Shown piece after piece: positions 1-8,284 of a DNA stretch of 64,000 nt (position 1 is the first letter of the stretch; each line of letters begins with the position of its first letter). Location of the stretch: NCBI GenBank assembly GCA_026005075.1, contig BPKJ01000007.1, positions 57,061 to 121,060 of the forward strand, written 5' to 3'. The position numbers and the translations under genes were made by a program. The notes beneath the pieces were generated by a model that did not search any database, was not told the origin of the DNA, and saw only the letters and a list, made by a program, of their open reading frames with translations. Source of the DNA: Lysobacteraceae bacterium. Its GTDB lineage: Bacteria; Pseudomonadota; Gammaproteobacteria; Xanthomonadales; Xanthomonadaceae.

Positions 1-663
1 GTGGCGCTGGCGAGGTCGCTCGCCAAGGGCCCCAAGCTGCTGCTGCTGGACGAGCCGATGGGGGCCCTGGACAGGAAGCTTCGCACCCAGATGCAGCTCG
101 AGCTGGCCAACATCATCGAGCGGCAGGGGGTGACCTGCGTGATGGTGACCCACGATCAGGAAGAAGCCATGACCATGGCGCACCGCATCGCGATCATGGA
201 TGCAGGGCGCATCCTGCAGGTCGGCAGCCCGGACGAGGTCTACGAGCAGCCCAATTCGCGCTTCACCGCCGGCTTCATCGGATCGGTCAACCTGCTGGAA
301 GGGACGATCGACGAGGACGAGACCGACCACATCACCATCGTCTGCCCGGAGGTCGATGCCACCGTGTACGTGGGGCATGGGGTGTCCGGCTATTCCGGGC
401 AGGAGGTGGCCCTTGCCCTGCGTCCGGAGAAGATCCGCATCAGCCGCGACGAACCGCCCCAGCCGCACAACAAGGTGCGCGGCCGCATCGAGGACATCGC
501 CTATTTCGGCAGCCACTCGGTCTACCACGTCGAGCTGGCCAGTGGCCGGCGTCTCCTGGTCAATGCCGCCAACGACCGGCGCTGGGCCTCGGAAGCCTTC
601 ACCTGGGGCGATGAGGTCTGGCTGAGCTGGGGCGAGAACGAGGGAGTGGTGCTGTCCTCATGA
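1..663 (+). CDS. potG: Polyamine ABC transporter ATP-binding protein, C-terminal part (PotA/PotG-like)
   Basis: This is the C-terminal 220 residues of an ABC ATPase; the gene begins upstream of the window, so the Walker A motif and most of the signature motif are missing and the first GTG is an internal codon. Visible are Walker B (LLLLDEP, residues 13-19), the D-loop (GALD, 21-24) and the switch histidine H51 in VTHDQEEAM. A TOBE-type domain of about 120 residues follows, as in spermidine/putrescine importers. It would energise uptake through the two permeases that follow. Its stop overlaps the next start (ATGA), as in potFGHI operons. Polyamine specificity rests on the permease sequences and gene order; the periplasmic binding protein is not in the window. 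Confidence 0.9.
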   Translation: MALARSLAKGPKLLLLDEPMGALDRKLRTQMQLELANIIERQGVTCVMVTHDQEEAMTMAHRIAIMDAGRILQVGSPDEVYEQPNSRFTAGFIGSVNLLEGTIDEDETDHITIVCPEVDATVYVGHGVSGYSGQEVALALRPEKIRISRDEPPQPHNKVRGRIEDIAYFGSHSVYHVELASGRRLLVNAANDRRWASEAFTWGDEVWLSWGENEGVVLSS

Positions 664-1571
664 GCGGCGGCGATCGATGGCGGCTGCTCCCGGGCCCGCG
701 GTGGCTCGTCATCGGCGTGCCCTACGCGTGGATGCTGCTGTTTTTCGCGCTGCCCTTCCTGATCGTGCTCAAGATCAGCTTCGCCAAGGCGGCGGTGGCG
801 ATGCCGCCCTACACCAGCCTGCTGGTCTGGGCCGACAACGCGCTGACCCTGGTCCTGAACCTCGACAACTATGCCTACCTGCTGCGCGATGCCCTCTACG
901 CGAACGCCTATCTGAGTTCGCTGCGCATCGCCCTGGTCTCGACCCTGCTCTGCCTGCTGATCGGCTACCCGATGGCCTACGCGATCGCGCGGATGAAGCC
1001 GGCGCTGCGCAACGTGATGATCATGCTGGTGGTGCTGCCGTCCTGGACCTCGTTCCTGATCCGGATCTACGCATGGATCGGCATCCTCAAGAGCAACGGT
1101 CTGCTCAACCAGTTCCTGCTCTGGCTCGGCCTGATCGATGCCCCCCTGCAGATCCTCTACACCGATGCGGCGGTGTACATCGGCATCGTCTACGCCTACC
1201 TGCCGTTCATGGTGCTGCCGCTGTACGCGCATCTGGTCAAGCTCGACCTGCGCCTGCTCGAGGCCGCCGAGGACCTTGGCGCCCGCCCGTGGAAGGTGTT
1301 CTGGCGCGTCACCCTGCCGCTGTCGCGGCCGGGGATCGTCGCCGGTTCCATGCTGGTGCTGATCCCGGTGGTCGGGGAGTTCGTGATCCCGGAGATGCTC
1401 GGTAGCCCGGACACGCTGATGATCGGGCGCGTCCTGTGGCAGGAGTTCTTCAGCAACCGTGACTGGCCGGTGGCCTCCGCGGTGGCGATCGTGATGCTGC
1501 TGATCCTGCTGGTCCCGATCGTGCTGTTCCATCGAGCCCAGGCACGGCAGCTGGAGGACCGGCTGACATGA
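660..1571 (+). CDS. potH: Polyamine ABC transporter permease (PotH/PotB-like)
   Basis: This 303-residue inner-membrane protein has about six hydrophobic segments, the first near residues 15-40. It carries the cytoplasmic EAA loop that contacts the ATPase, beginning EAAEDLGARPWKVFW near residue 200, the hallmark of binding-protein-dependent permeases. Length and motif fit PotH/PotB. The ATG overlaps the stop of the ATPase gene, and its own stop overlaps the start of the second permease, so the three are translationally coupled. It would form one half of the channel for putrescine or spermidine. The exact substrate is inferred. Confidence 0.9.
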   Translation: MSGGDRWRLLPGPRWLVIGVPYAWMLLFFALPFLIVLKISFAKAAVAMPPYTSLLVWADNALTLVLNLDNYAYLLRDALYANAYLSSLRIALVSTLLCLLIGYPMAYAIARMKPALRNVMIMLVVLPSWTSFLIRIYAWIGILKSNGLLNQFLLWLGLIDAPLQILYTDAAVYIGIVYAYLPFMVLPLYAHLVKLDLRLLEAAEDLGARPWKVFWRVTLPLSRPGIVAGSMLVLIPVVGEFVIPEMLGSPDTLMIGRVLWQEFFSNRDWPVASAVAIVMLLILLVPIVLFHRAQARQLEDRLT

Positions 1572-2416
1572 ACCGGGGCGTCTCTTCCTTCACCGGATGG
1601 CTGCTCGCCGCTGGCCTTTTGTTCCTGTATGCGCCGATCCTCAGCCTGGTCGTCTATTCCTTCAACGAATCACGGCTGGTCACGGTCTGGTCCGGGCTGT
1701 CGGTGAAGTGGTACGGCGAGCTGTTCGCGGACCGGCAGATGATGGATGCCGCATGGATCAGCCTGAAGGTCGCTTTCCTCACCGCCTGCGCCGCCGTGGT
1801 GCTCGGCACGATGGCGGCGATGAGCCTGGTGCGGATGCGTCACTTTCCCGGCAAGACCCTTCTCGCGGCCATGATCACCGCCCCGCTGGTCATGCCGGAG
1901 GTCATCCTCGGACTGTCGATGCTGCTGATGTTCGTCACCCTCTCCGACCTGTTCGGCATCGCCGGCACGCGCGGTGTGGAGACCATCTGGGCCGCGCATG
2001 TCACCTTCACGCTCGCCTTCGTGACCATCGTCGTCGCCTCCCGCCTGTCCGAGCTGGACCGGGCGCTGGAGGAGGCGGCGATGGACCTCGGGGCAGGGCG
2101 GGTCAAGGTGTTTTTCGTGATCACCCTGCCGATCATCGCGCCGGCGCTGGTGTCGGCGTGGCTGCTGGCCTTCACCCTTTCGCTGGATGACCTGGTGATC
2201 GCCAGCTTCGTGTCCGGACCTTCCTCGACCACGCTGCCGATGAAGGTGTTCAGCTCGGTGCGGCTCGGGGTCAGTCCCAAGGTCAACGCCCTGGCAACGC
2301 TGCTGATCCTCGTTGTCAGCCTCGCGGCGCTGCTGGCCTGGTGGCTGCTTGCGCGCGAGGAGAAACGGCGCCAGCGCGAGGTCCAGGCGGCGCTGCGCGC
2401 CGACCAAGAGGCCTAG
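1568..2416 (+). CDS. potI: Polyamine ABC transporter permease (PotI/PotC-like)
   Basis: This is the second permease of the importer, 282 residues, starting at an ATG that overlaps the previous stop. The N-terminus reads LLFLYAPILSLVVYSFN, characteristic of PotI/PotC. Around residue 165 lies the EAA loop (EEAAMDLGAGRVKVFF), followed by PxxxSAWLLAFTLSLDDLV, also typical of this subfamily. About six membrane segments are visible. It pairs with the preceding permease and ends the operon. Its TAG stop shares bases with the stop of the convergent esterase gene (sequence CTAG), leaving no room for a separate terminator. Confidence 0.9.
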   Translation: MNRGVSSFTGWLLAAGLLFLYAPILSLVVYSFNESRLVTVWSGLSVKWYGELFADRQMMDAAWISLKVAFLTACAAVVLGTMAAMSLVRMRHFPGKTLLAAMITAPLVMPEVILGLSMLLMFVTLSDLFGIAGTRGVETIWAAHVTFTLAFVTIVVASRLSELDRALEEAAMDLGAGRVKVFFVITLPIIAPALVSAWLLAFTLSLDDLVIASFVSGPSSTTLPMKVFSSVRLGVSPKVNALATLLILVVSLAALLAWWLLAREEKRRQREVQAALRADQEA

Positions 2417-3081
2417 GCGGCGACCAGCCGCCGCTCCAGCCAGTCGGCGAGGTCACGGATCTCCTCGATGCAGACGGCATGCTGCATCGGGTATTCGTGC
2501 CAGTCGACCCGCACTCCCATGCCTTGCAGCCATTCTGCCGAGCGCCTGCCGGCAGCGTGCGGAACCACCGGGTCCATCCGGCCGTGGGCCATGAACACCG
2601 GCAGCGCCCGGCCCTCGGGCGTGGCTTCGACGGCCGTGGCCTCGGCCAGCGGTAGGTAGGTGGACAGGGCGACCAGTCCGGCGAGGGGACGGCGGCTGCG
2701 CAGCCCGGCGGCCAGGGTGATCGCGCCGCCCTGCGAGAAGCCGGCGAGGAGAATCCGTGCGGGCGGGATGCCGCGCTCGACCTCGCGGTCGATCAGCGCT
2801 TCCACCTGCGCGATCGCGTCACGGATGCCGGGCTCGTCCTCGCCTCGCTGGGTGAAGTCGAGACCGAGGATGTCGTACCAGGCCCGCATCCGCATGCCGC
2901 CGTTGATGGTCACCGGGCGTACCGGCGCATGCGGAAACACGAAACGCAGGCCGGGCCAGTGCGGGCGGACCAGCTCCGGCACGATGGGCGCGAAGTCATG
3001 GCCGTCGGCGCCGAGTCCGTGCAGCCAGAGGATGGCGTGCGTGGGATCGGGGCGGGTGAGGGTCTCGATGCAGTCGAGCAT
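2413..3081 (-). CDS. Alpha/beta-hydrolase carboxylesterase (Abhydrolase_2 family)
   Basis: This 222-residue cytosolic serine hydrolase belongs to the phospholipase/carboxylesterase family (YpfH and bacterial esterase II type). The nucleophile elbow is GFSQGG with S116; D170 in HGRMDPVVP and H201 in MQHAVC complete the triad, and WLHGLGADGHDF (19-30) gives the oxyanion loop. The chosen ATG at 3081 starts right before the conserved fold and gives the usual family length; the longer open frame upstream is unrelated in composition and overlaps the divergent dioxygenase. These enzymes hydrolyse short-chain esters; the natural substrate is unknown. It is convergent with the permease gene and divergent from the dioxygenase gene. 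Confidence 0.88.
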   Translation of the reverse strand: MLDCIETLTRPDPTHAILWLHGLGADGHDFAPIVPELVRPHWPGLRFVFPHAPVRPVTINGGMRMRAWYDILGLDFTQRGEDEPGIRDAIAQVEALIDREVERGIPPARILLAGFSQGGAITLAAGLRSRRPLAGLVALSTYLPLAEATAVEATPEGRALPVFMAHGRMDPVVPHAAGRRSAEWLQGMGVRVDWHEYPMQHAVCIEEIRDLADWLERRLVAA

Positions 3082-3160
3082 GGTGCGGGCCGGAGGGAAA
3101 GCCCTGAAGTGTGCGTGCTTGGCGCTTTTCATGCCAGCCCCCGCAGCCCACAATGGGCGG

Positions 3161-3922
3161 ATGAGGACGACCGAGTTTCCCGTCTGGCGCCTTGGCGACG
3201 GACCGCCGGCTGAACTGGTCCGCGAGCAGGGCTTCGCGCTGCTCGGGCCGGAGGCGACCCGCGGCTTGTGCGGCAGCCTTGCCATGGCGCTGGACACGCT
3301 GCCCGTGTTCTGGGAGGACCTGCCGCTCGACGAATACCTGCGCGATGGCGGCCGCTACCGCAGACGGCGGCATGCCTCGCTGCGGGTCCAGCCGCCGGCG
3401 ATCGAGATCGCGCCGCGGCGGCCGCATTGGCAGCCGCTGGAGTACAACGCCCTGCACGGCGGCCTGCAGCGCTGGTTCGCCCCCTGCAGCGAGGCCTTCC
3501 TCGCGGCGCCCGCGCTGCGCGCGCTCCTGCGCGGGCTGGCCCAGGTCTTCCAGGCAGCGGCCGGGAGGACGCTCCCCTTCGTCGAGCTGCACCAGTTCCG
3601 CATCGACACCAGCGAGGGCATCGGCAGACCGACACCGGAAGGTGCGCACCGCGACGGGGTCGACTACGTCGCGGTCGTCCTCGTCGCACGCCATGCGGTG
3701 CGCGGCGGCGAGACCCGTGTGTTCCAGGCCGACGGCCCGGCGGGGATCCGTTTCGTGATGGACAGGCCGTGGACGGCGCTGCTGCTGGACGACGCGCGCA
3801 TGATCCACGAGACCACACCCCTGCAGCCGGATGGCGCACCGGGCTGGCGCGACACCCTGGTGCTCACCTTCCGCGCCGATGGCTTCCTCGACCCTCCGGA
3901 GCCGGGCGAGCCCAGGTCCTGA
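3161..3922 (+). CDS. 2OG-Fe(II) dioxygenase family protein (PF10014-like)
   Basis: This 253-residue protein resembles the 2-oxoglutarate/Fe(II) dioxygenases of the 2OG-Fe_Oxy_2 family, some of which hydroxylate free amino acids. Probable iron ligands are H163 and D165 in GAHRDGVDYV and H216 in ARMIHETTP; R230 or R238 near the C-terminus would bind 2-oxoglutarate. The start at 3161 was chosen because homology-like sequence begins there, while the frame upstream overlaps the esterase gene on the other strand. It stands alone, divergent from the esterase with about 80 bases between them. The substrate is not predictable from the sequence. Confidence 0.75.
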   Translation: MRTTEFPVWRLGDGPPAELVREQGFALLGPEATRGLCGSLAMALDTLPVFWEDLPLDEYLRDGGRYRRRRHASLRVQPPAIEIAPRRPHWQPLEYNALHGGLQRWFAPCSEAFLAAPALRALLRGLAQVFQAAAGRTLPFVELHQFRIDTSEGIGRPTPEGAHRDGVDYVAVVLVARHAVRGGETRVFQADGPAGIRFVMDRPWTALLLDDARMIHETTPLQPDGAPGWRDTLVLTFRADGFLDPPEPGEPRS

Positions 3923-4045
3923 CACCACGCCGACCGCGTGACGCAACGGCGGGGAAGGGCAGCGTGCGCGGCCGAGCGCGCGGCGCCGGTGAGCACGATC
4001 CGCCTGCTGCGAGCGAAGCGCGGGGAGAACGGCGCGTGGACGTGG

Positions 4046-4051
4046 CAGAAT
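4046..4051 (+). promoter_or_regulatory. Candidate -10 element for the GGDEF-EAL gene
   Basis: CAGAAT lies about 15 bases before the ATG at 4067, in a context (GGCAGAATGCC) like other TAGAAT boxes in this window. No convincing -35 is visible. If real, it puts the transcription start after the first possible start codons of the frame and supports a translation start at 4067 or later. Confidence 0.3.
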
Positions 4052-4066
4052 GCCCGCGAGTCATGC

Positions 4067-6979
4067 ATGGGCGATGCGGTGACCGGCGAGCAGCGGCTGC
4101 AGTGCGAACCGATGGCGATGACCGCAGAGCGGGTGATCGATCTGCTGCGGCAGCCCGATCTCGCCTCGCTGGCTGCCTGGCTGGCGCGGATCGTCGGCGG
4201 CGCCTCGGGCGGGCCGGCCGCGGTGGTGTGGTCGCGGTCCTGGGGCGAGGCGGTGGACGCGGTGCCGGTGGCCATGGAGGACGATCCCGTCCCGTTGGCG
4301 CGGGCGGCGTGGGCCGCGGAGGGCGGGGTGGTTCGCGACGAGAGCGCGGGTCGGCGCGCCGAGCGCATCGTGCGCACCGCGCGCGGGGCGGGTTGCGTGC
4401 TGGTGGTCGGCGACGGCGACGGAGCGGGTTCGGGGAGCCTGCCGGCGGAGCTTTTCGAAGCCCTGCGCCTGCGCTGGTCCGAGCTGGCCGAGCTGGAGGA
4501 ACTGAACGCCCGGGTCGAGAACCTGCAGCAGGCGGACAAGGTCCAGCGTGCCCTGTTCGCGATCGCCGACATGGCTTCCTCGGACATGGACATGGACGCC
4601 ATGCTCAGCGGGCTGCACCGGATCGTCGGCGGACTGATGTATGCCGAGAACCTCTACATCGCGCTGTACGACGCCGCGCGCGATGCGATCCGTTTCCTGT
4701 ACTACGCCGACGTGGAGGATCCGGAACTCGTTCGCCCCGGAGACTGGATGGCCATGGCCGAACTGGAGCGCGGCCTGACCTGGTACCTGATCCACGACCG
4801 GCATCCGCTGCGGGGCCCGACCCGCGAGCTTGCATGCCAGGTGTCCGGCCCCCTGCGCCTGATCGGCAGCGACAGTGCCGATTTTCTCGGCGTCCCCATC
4901 CTCGCTGGCGATGCCGTGCGCGGCGTGATCGTCGTGCAGAGCTACGAGCGTGGCGATTGCTACAGCGAGGCCGATCAGGCGGTGCTGGCGTTCGTGGCTA
5001 CCCACATCCTGACCGCGCTCGAGCGCAAGCAGGCCCAGGCCGAGCTGGAGCGTCGGGTGGCCGAGCGGACCGAGGCGCTGGCCCGCGAGGTGCGCGAGCG
5101 GGAGCGCGGCGAGCGTCTGCAGCGTGCCCTGTTCCGGATCGCCGAACTGGCCAGCAGCGAGGCGCCGCAGGACGAAGTCCTGGCGCGCGTGCACGGCATC
5201 GTCGGCGAGCTGATCCATGCTCCCAACCTGTACATCGCCCTGATCGCGGACAACGGCTGGCTGAATTTTGCCTACTACGCGGACCAGGTCGATCCAAAGA
5301 CGCCCCCGGCGCGGCCCTTTGGCCAGGGGCTGACCGAGCACCTCATCCGCGAGGCAAGGCCACTGCTTCTCGATCCGGAGTCGGCAGAGCCGCTGATCCG
5401 CTCTGGCAAGGTGGTGCCGCGCGGGCCCGTGCCGCACTCGTGGCTGGGAGTGCCGCTTCGTGAAGGCGATCGGGTCTTCGGCGCCCTGGTCGTGCAGAGC
5501 TACGAGGCCTCGGTGACCTACGGCGAGGCCGAGCGGGAGCTGATGGAGTTCGTCGCACGGCAGGTGGCCCTGACCATCAGCCGTCGGCGCGCGATCGAGG
5601 CCTTGCGCCAGGCCCATGCCGAGCTCGAGGCGCGGGTCGAGGCGCGTACCCGGGAGTTGCGCGCGCAGATCGCCGAGCGCGAGCGGATCGAGCAGCAGCT
5701 CAAGCACCAGGTGCTGCACGATGCCCTGACCGGCCTGCCCAACCGTGGCTACCTGCGCGAACGGCTGGAACAGGTCATGGCGCGTTCGCGGCGCGACGCG
5801 AGACTCGGGTATGCGGTCCTGTATGCCGATGTCGACCGCTTCAAGATCATCAACGACAGCCTGGGCCATCTCGCCGGGGACGAGGTCCTGCGCGAGGTCG
5901 CACGGCGGCTGAAACGCTGCGTGCGCGAGCCCGATCTGGTCGCCCGCCTCGGCGGTGACGAGTTCGCGATCCTCCTGGAAGGCATCGAGGCGCCCGAGGA
6001 TGCGGTGCGGGTGGCCCGGCGCATCATCGAGGCCATGGACGCGCCGCTGCAGGTCGCGGGGCGGGAGATCGCGACCTCGACCAGCGTCGGCATCGCGATG
6101 GGCGAGGCTACCTACCGCAGTGCCGACGAGATCCTGCGTGATGCCGACGACGCCATGTACCGGGCCAAACGCTCCGGGCGGCATCGCTTCGAGATCCATG
6201 ACCCGGCCGACAACCAGCGGGCGCTGGACGTGCTGGCGATGGAGGTCGAGCTGCGGCACGCGCTGGCGAGCGGAGCCTTCCATCCGTTCCTGCAGCCGAT
6301 CGTCCGCCTGCACGACCGGGACGTGGTGGGCTACGAGGCATTGCTGCGCTGGCGCCACCCCGAGCGCGGCGTGCTCGCGCCGGCGGCCTTCCTGGGCGTG
6401 GCCGAGGACAGCGGGCTGATCGAGCCGATCGACTGGATGCTGTTCGAGCGCAGCCTCGATCTGGCCGCCCGGCTGGGCGCGCAGCGCTACCTCAGCATCA
6501 ACGTCGCGCCGCGCTTCCTGCGCCAGACCGAGTTCGTGGGCCGGCTGCTCGGCCTGGTTCGGGAGCGTGGGTTGCCGCCGGGGCGCGTGCGCGTGGAGAT
6601 CACCGAGGGGGCGATGCTGGACACCCCGGAGAAGGTGCGAAACACGCTGCGCGAGCTGGCCGAGAACGGCGTCGCGGCCGTGCTCGACGACTTCGGCACC
6701 GGTTATTCCTCGCTCAGCCGGGTCCACCACTTCCCGTTGCGGGCGATCAAGGTCGATCGCAGCTTCGTGTCCGAACTCGGCGGGCCGAACGATGCCGGCA
6801 GCAGGGCGGTGATCCGCGCCGTGTTGACCCTGGCCGAGGCGCTGGACATGGAGGTCGTCGCCGAGGGCGTGGAGACCGAGGAGCAACGCGATGCGTTGCA
6901 GGCCATGGGCTGCTCCCTCGCGCAGGGCTTCCTCTTCGGTCGCCCCGGGGATCCGGCCGGGATCCTCGGTTCGGGCTAG
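4067..6979 (+). CDS. Cyclic-di-GMP protein with two GAF domains, GGDEF and EAL
   Basis: From 4067 the protein has 970 residues. A short poorly conserved N-terminus leads to two successive GAF domains (about residues 145-320 and 345-520), each ending in similar LGVP...VVQSY blocks, joined by coiled-coil helices. A diguanylate cyclase domain follows with an intact active site (RLGGDEFAIL near residue 629). The EAL phosphodiesterase domain is also intact: YEALLRW near 757, ITEGAML, LDDFGTGYSSL, IKVDRSF and VVAEGVE. Both activities could therefore work, switched by ligands of the GAF domains. No membrane segment is seen, so it is probably cytosolic. An ATG at 4112 is an alternative start. The TAG stop shares CTAG with the stop of the convergent protease gene. 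Confidence 0.9.
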   Translation: MGDAVTGEQRLQCEPMAMTAERVIDLLRQPDLASLAAWLARIVGGASGGPAAVVWSRSWGEAVDAVPVAMEDDPVPLARAAWAAEGGVVRDESAGRRAERIVRTARGAGCVLVVGDGDGAGSGSLPAELFEALRLRWSELAELEELNARVENLQQADKVQRALFAIADMASSDMDMDAMLSGLHRIVGGLMYAENLYIALYDAARDAIRFLYYADVEDPELVRPGDWMAMAELERGLTWYLIHDRHPLRGPTRELACQVSGPLRLIGSDSADFLGVPILAGDAVRGVIVVQSYERGDCYSEADQAVLAFVATHILTALERKQAQAELERRVAERTEALAREVRERERGERLQRALFRIAELASSEAPQDEVLARVHGIVGELIHAPNLYIALIADNGWLNFAYYADQVDPKTPPARPFGQGLTEHLIREARPLLLDPESAEPLIRSGKVVPRGPVPHSWLGVPLREGDRVFGALVVQSYEASVTYGEAERELMEFVARQVALTISRRRAIEALRQAHAELEARVEARTRELRAQIAERERIEQQLKHQVLHDALTGLPNRGYLRERLEQVMARSRRDARLGYAVLYADVDRFKIINDSLGHLAGDEVLREVARRLKRCVREPDLVARLGGDEFAILLEGIEAPEDAVRVARRIIEAMDAPLQVAGREIATSTSVGIAMGEATYRSADEILRDADDAMYRAKRSGRHRFEIHDPADNQRALDVLAMEVELRHALASGAFHPFLQPIVRLHDRDVVGYEALLRWRHPERGVLAPAAFLGVAEDSGLIEPIDWMLFERSLDLAARLGAQRYLSINVAPRFLRQTEFVGRLLGLVRERGLPPGRVRVEITEGAMLDTPEKVRNTLRELAENGVAAVLDDFGTGYSSLSRVHHFPLRAIKVDRSFVSELGGPNDAGSRAVIRAVLTLAEALDMEVVAEGVETEEQRDALQAMGCSLAQGFLFGRPGDPAGILGSG

Positions 6980-8091
6980 TCGGCGGCGGCTTCCAGTTCC
7001 ACCTCCAGCTCCAGTTCCGTGCCTTGCCGCCACAGGCGCAGCGGCACCCGCTCGCCAATGGCATGCTGGTCGAGGGCCGCGAAGAGTTCCTCCAGCGAGC
7101 CGACCTTGCGGTCCGCGACGGCGAGGATCACGTCGCCCGGGCGCAGCGAGCCGTCCGCCTCGAGCGTGGCGCCGCGAAGACCGGCGCGCGCCGCCGCCGA
7201 TCGCTCCTCGACGCCGAGCACGAACACGCCGGCGATTCCGGTCCTGCGGCTCAGCTTCTCGTTGAGTCCGGCGTGCACGCGGATGCCGAGGGCGGGCCGC
7301 AGGTAGCGGCCGTGGCGGATCAGTTGCGGCACGACCCGGTTGACGGTGTCGACCGGGACCGCGAAGCCGATGCCGGCCGAGGCCCCCGAGGGGCTGAAGA
7401 TGGCGGTGTTGATGCCGATCAGCCGTCCTGCCGAGTCCAGCAGCGGGCCGCCGGAGTTGCCCGGGTTGATGGCGGCATCGGTCTGGATCAGGTGATCGAT
7501 GATGCCGCCGGATGCATTCGGCAGCGTGCGATCCAGGGCCGAGACGATGCCGGTGGTCAGCGTCCAGTCGAGACCGAAGGGGTTGCCGATCGCGAACACC
7601 TTCTGGCCCACCCTGAGGTCGGCGCTGGTTCCAACCGGTACCGGCGGGGGCGGCTCGAAGCCCACCCCGATCCGCAGCACGGCGATGTCATGCTCGGGGC
7701 TGGCCCCGACCAGGGCCGCCCGGTAGTCGCGCCCGTTGGAGAGCCGCACCAGGGCCTCGCTCGCACCTTCGATGACGTGCCAGTTGGTCACCACATGGCC
7801 GTGCTGGTCCCAGACGAAGCCCGATCCGGTTCCCGCCGGGACCGAGAAGACGTTGCGGGTCCAGTAGTCACGCACGTTCTGGCGGGTGCTGATGTACACC
7901 ACCGAGTCGCGGGCCGCCTCGAACAGCTCGATGGTCGCCCGCTCGTCGGCGGCAAGGTCGCCGCGGGGCGTGATCGCCCGCGGCACGGCCTCTGGGGCGG
8001 GTGCGATCCACGGCCAGATCTGGGCCGCCAGCCACAGGGTCAGAAGGGTCCAGAGGATCCAGTAGGATGCGCGAAACGCGGTCGGGCTCAT
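6976..8091 (-). CDS. degS: Membrane-anchored DegS/HtrA-type serine protease
   Basis: This 371-residue protein has one N-terminal membrane anchor (about residues 9-30), a trypsin-like domain and one C-terminal PDZ domain (about 265-365). The triad is H105 (NWHVIEG), D135 (EHDIAVL) and S213 (INPGNSGGP). A single PDZ with an uncleaved anchor matches DegS/AlgW, the periplasmic proteases that cut the anti-sigma factor RseA/MucA when outer-membrane proteins misfold; two-PDZ DegP-type enzymes are longer. The ATG at 8091 starts just before the anchor; the open frame continues upstream without recognisable sequence. The rseA/rpoE genes are not nearby, so the regulatory role is inferred from domain architecture. 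Confidence 0.85.
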   Translation of the reverse strand: MSPTAFRASYWILWTLLTLWLAAQIWPWIAPAPEAVPRAITPRGDLAADERATIELFEAARDSVVYISTRQNVRDYWTRNVFSVPAGTGSGFVWDQHGHVVTNWHVIEGASEALVRLSNGRDYRAALVGASPEHDIAVLRIGVGFEPPPPVPVGTSADLRVGQKVFAIGNPFGLDWTLTTGIVSALDRTLPNASGGIIDHLIQTDAAINPGNSGGPLLDSAGRLIGINTAIFSPSGASAGIGFAVPVDTVNRVVPQLIRHGRYLRPALGIRVHAGLNEKLSRRTGIAGVFVLGVEERSAAARAGLRGATLEADGSLRPGDVILAVADRKVGSLEELFAALDQHAIGERVPLRLWRQGTELELEVELEAAAD

Positions 8092-8284
8092 GCCGGGCTC
8101 TCGGTGGATCGGGAAGGGCGCCACTGTAGCGCGCATCCGGCCCCAATGGCGGCTCCCGGCGGGCCGTGCCGCCGTCCTCGCCTGCCGGTGCGGAGCAAGA
8201 ACGCGCGGGGCGCAAGGGCATGCTCGTTGCCAGCACGAGCCCTGGCCGCTAGCCTTGCCGGTCGTTCGAAGCGTAAGGATGCTC

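Noticed and set aside
1..3. GTG at base 1 as the start of the ABC ATPase gene
   Set aside because: Walker A and most of the signature motif are missing, so the true start is upstream of the window.
4061..7033. Long minus-strand frame opposite the GGDEF-EAL gene
   Set aside because: Antisense shadow; the plus-strand frame carries complete GGDEF and EAL motifs.
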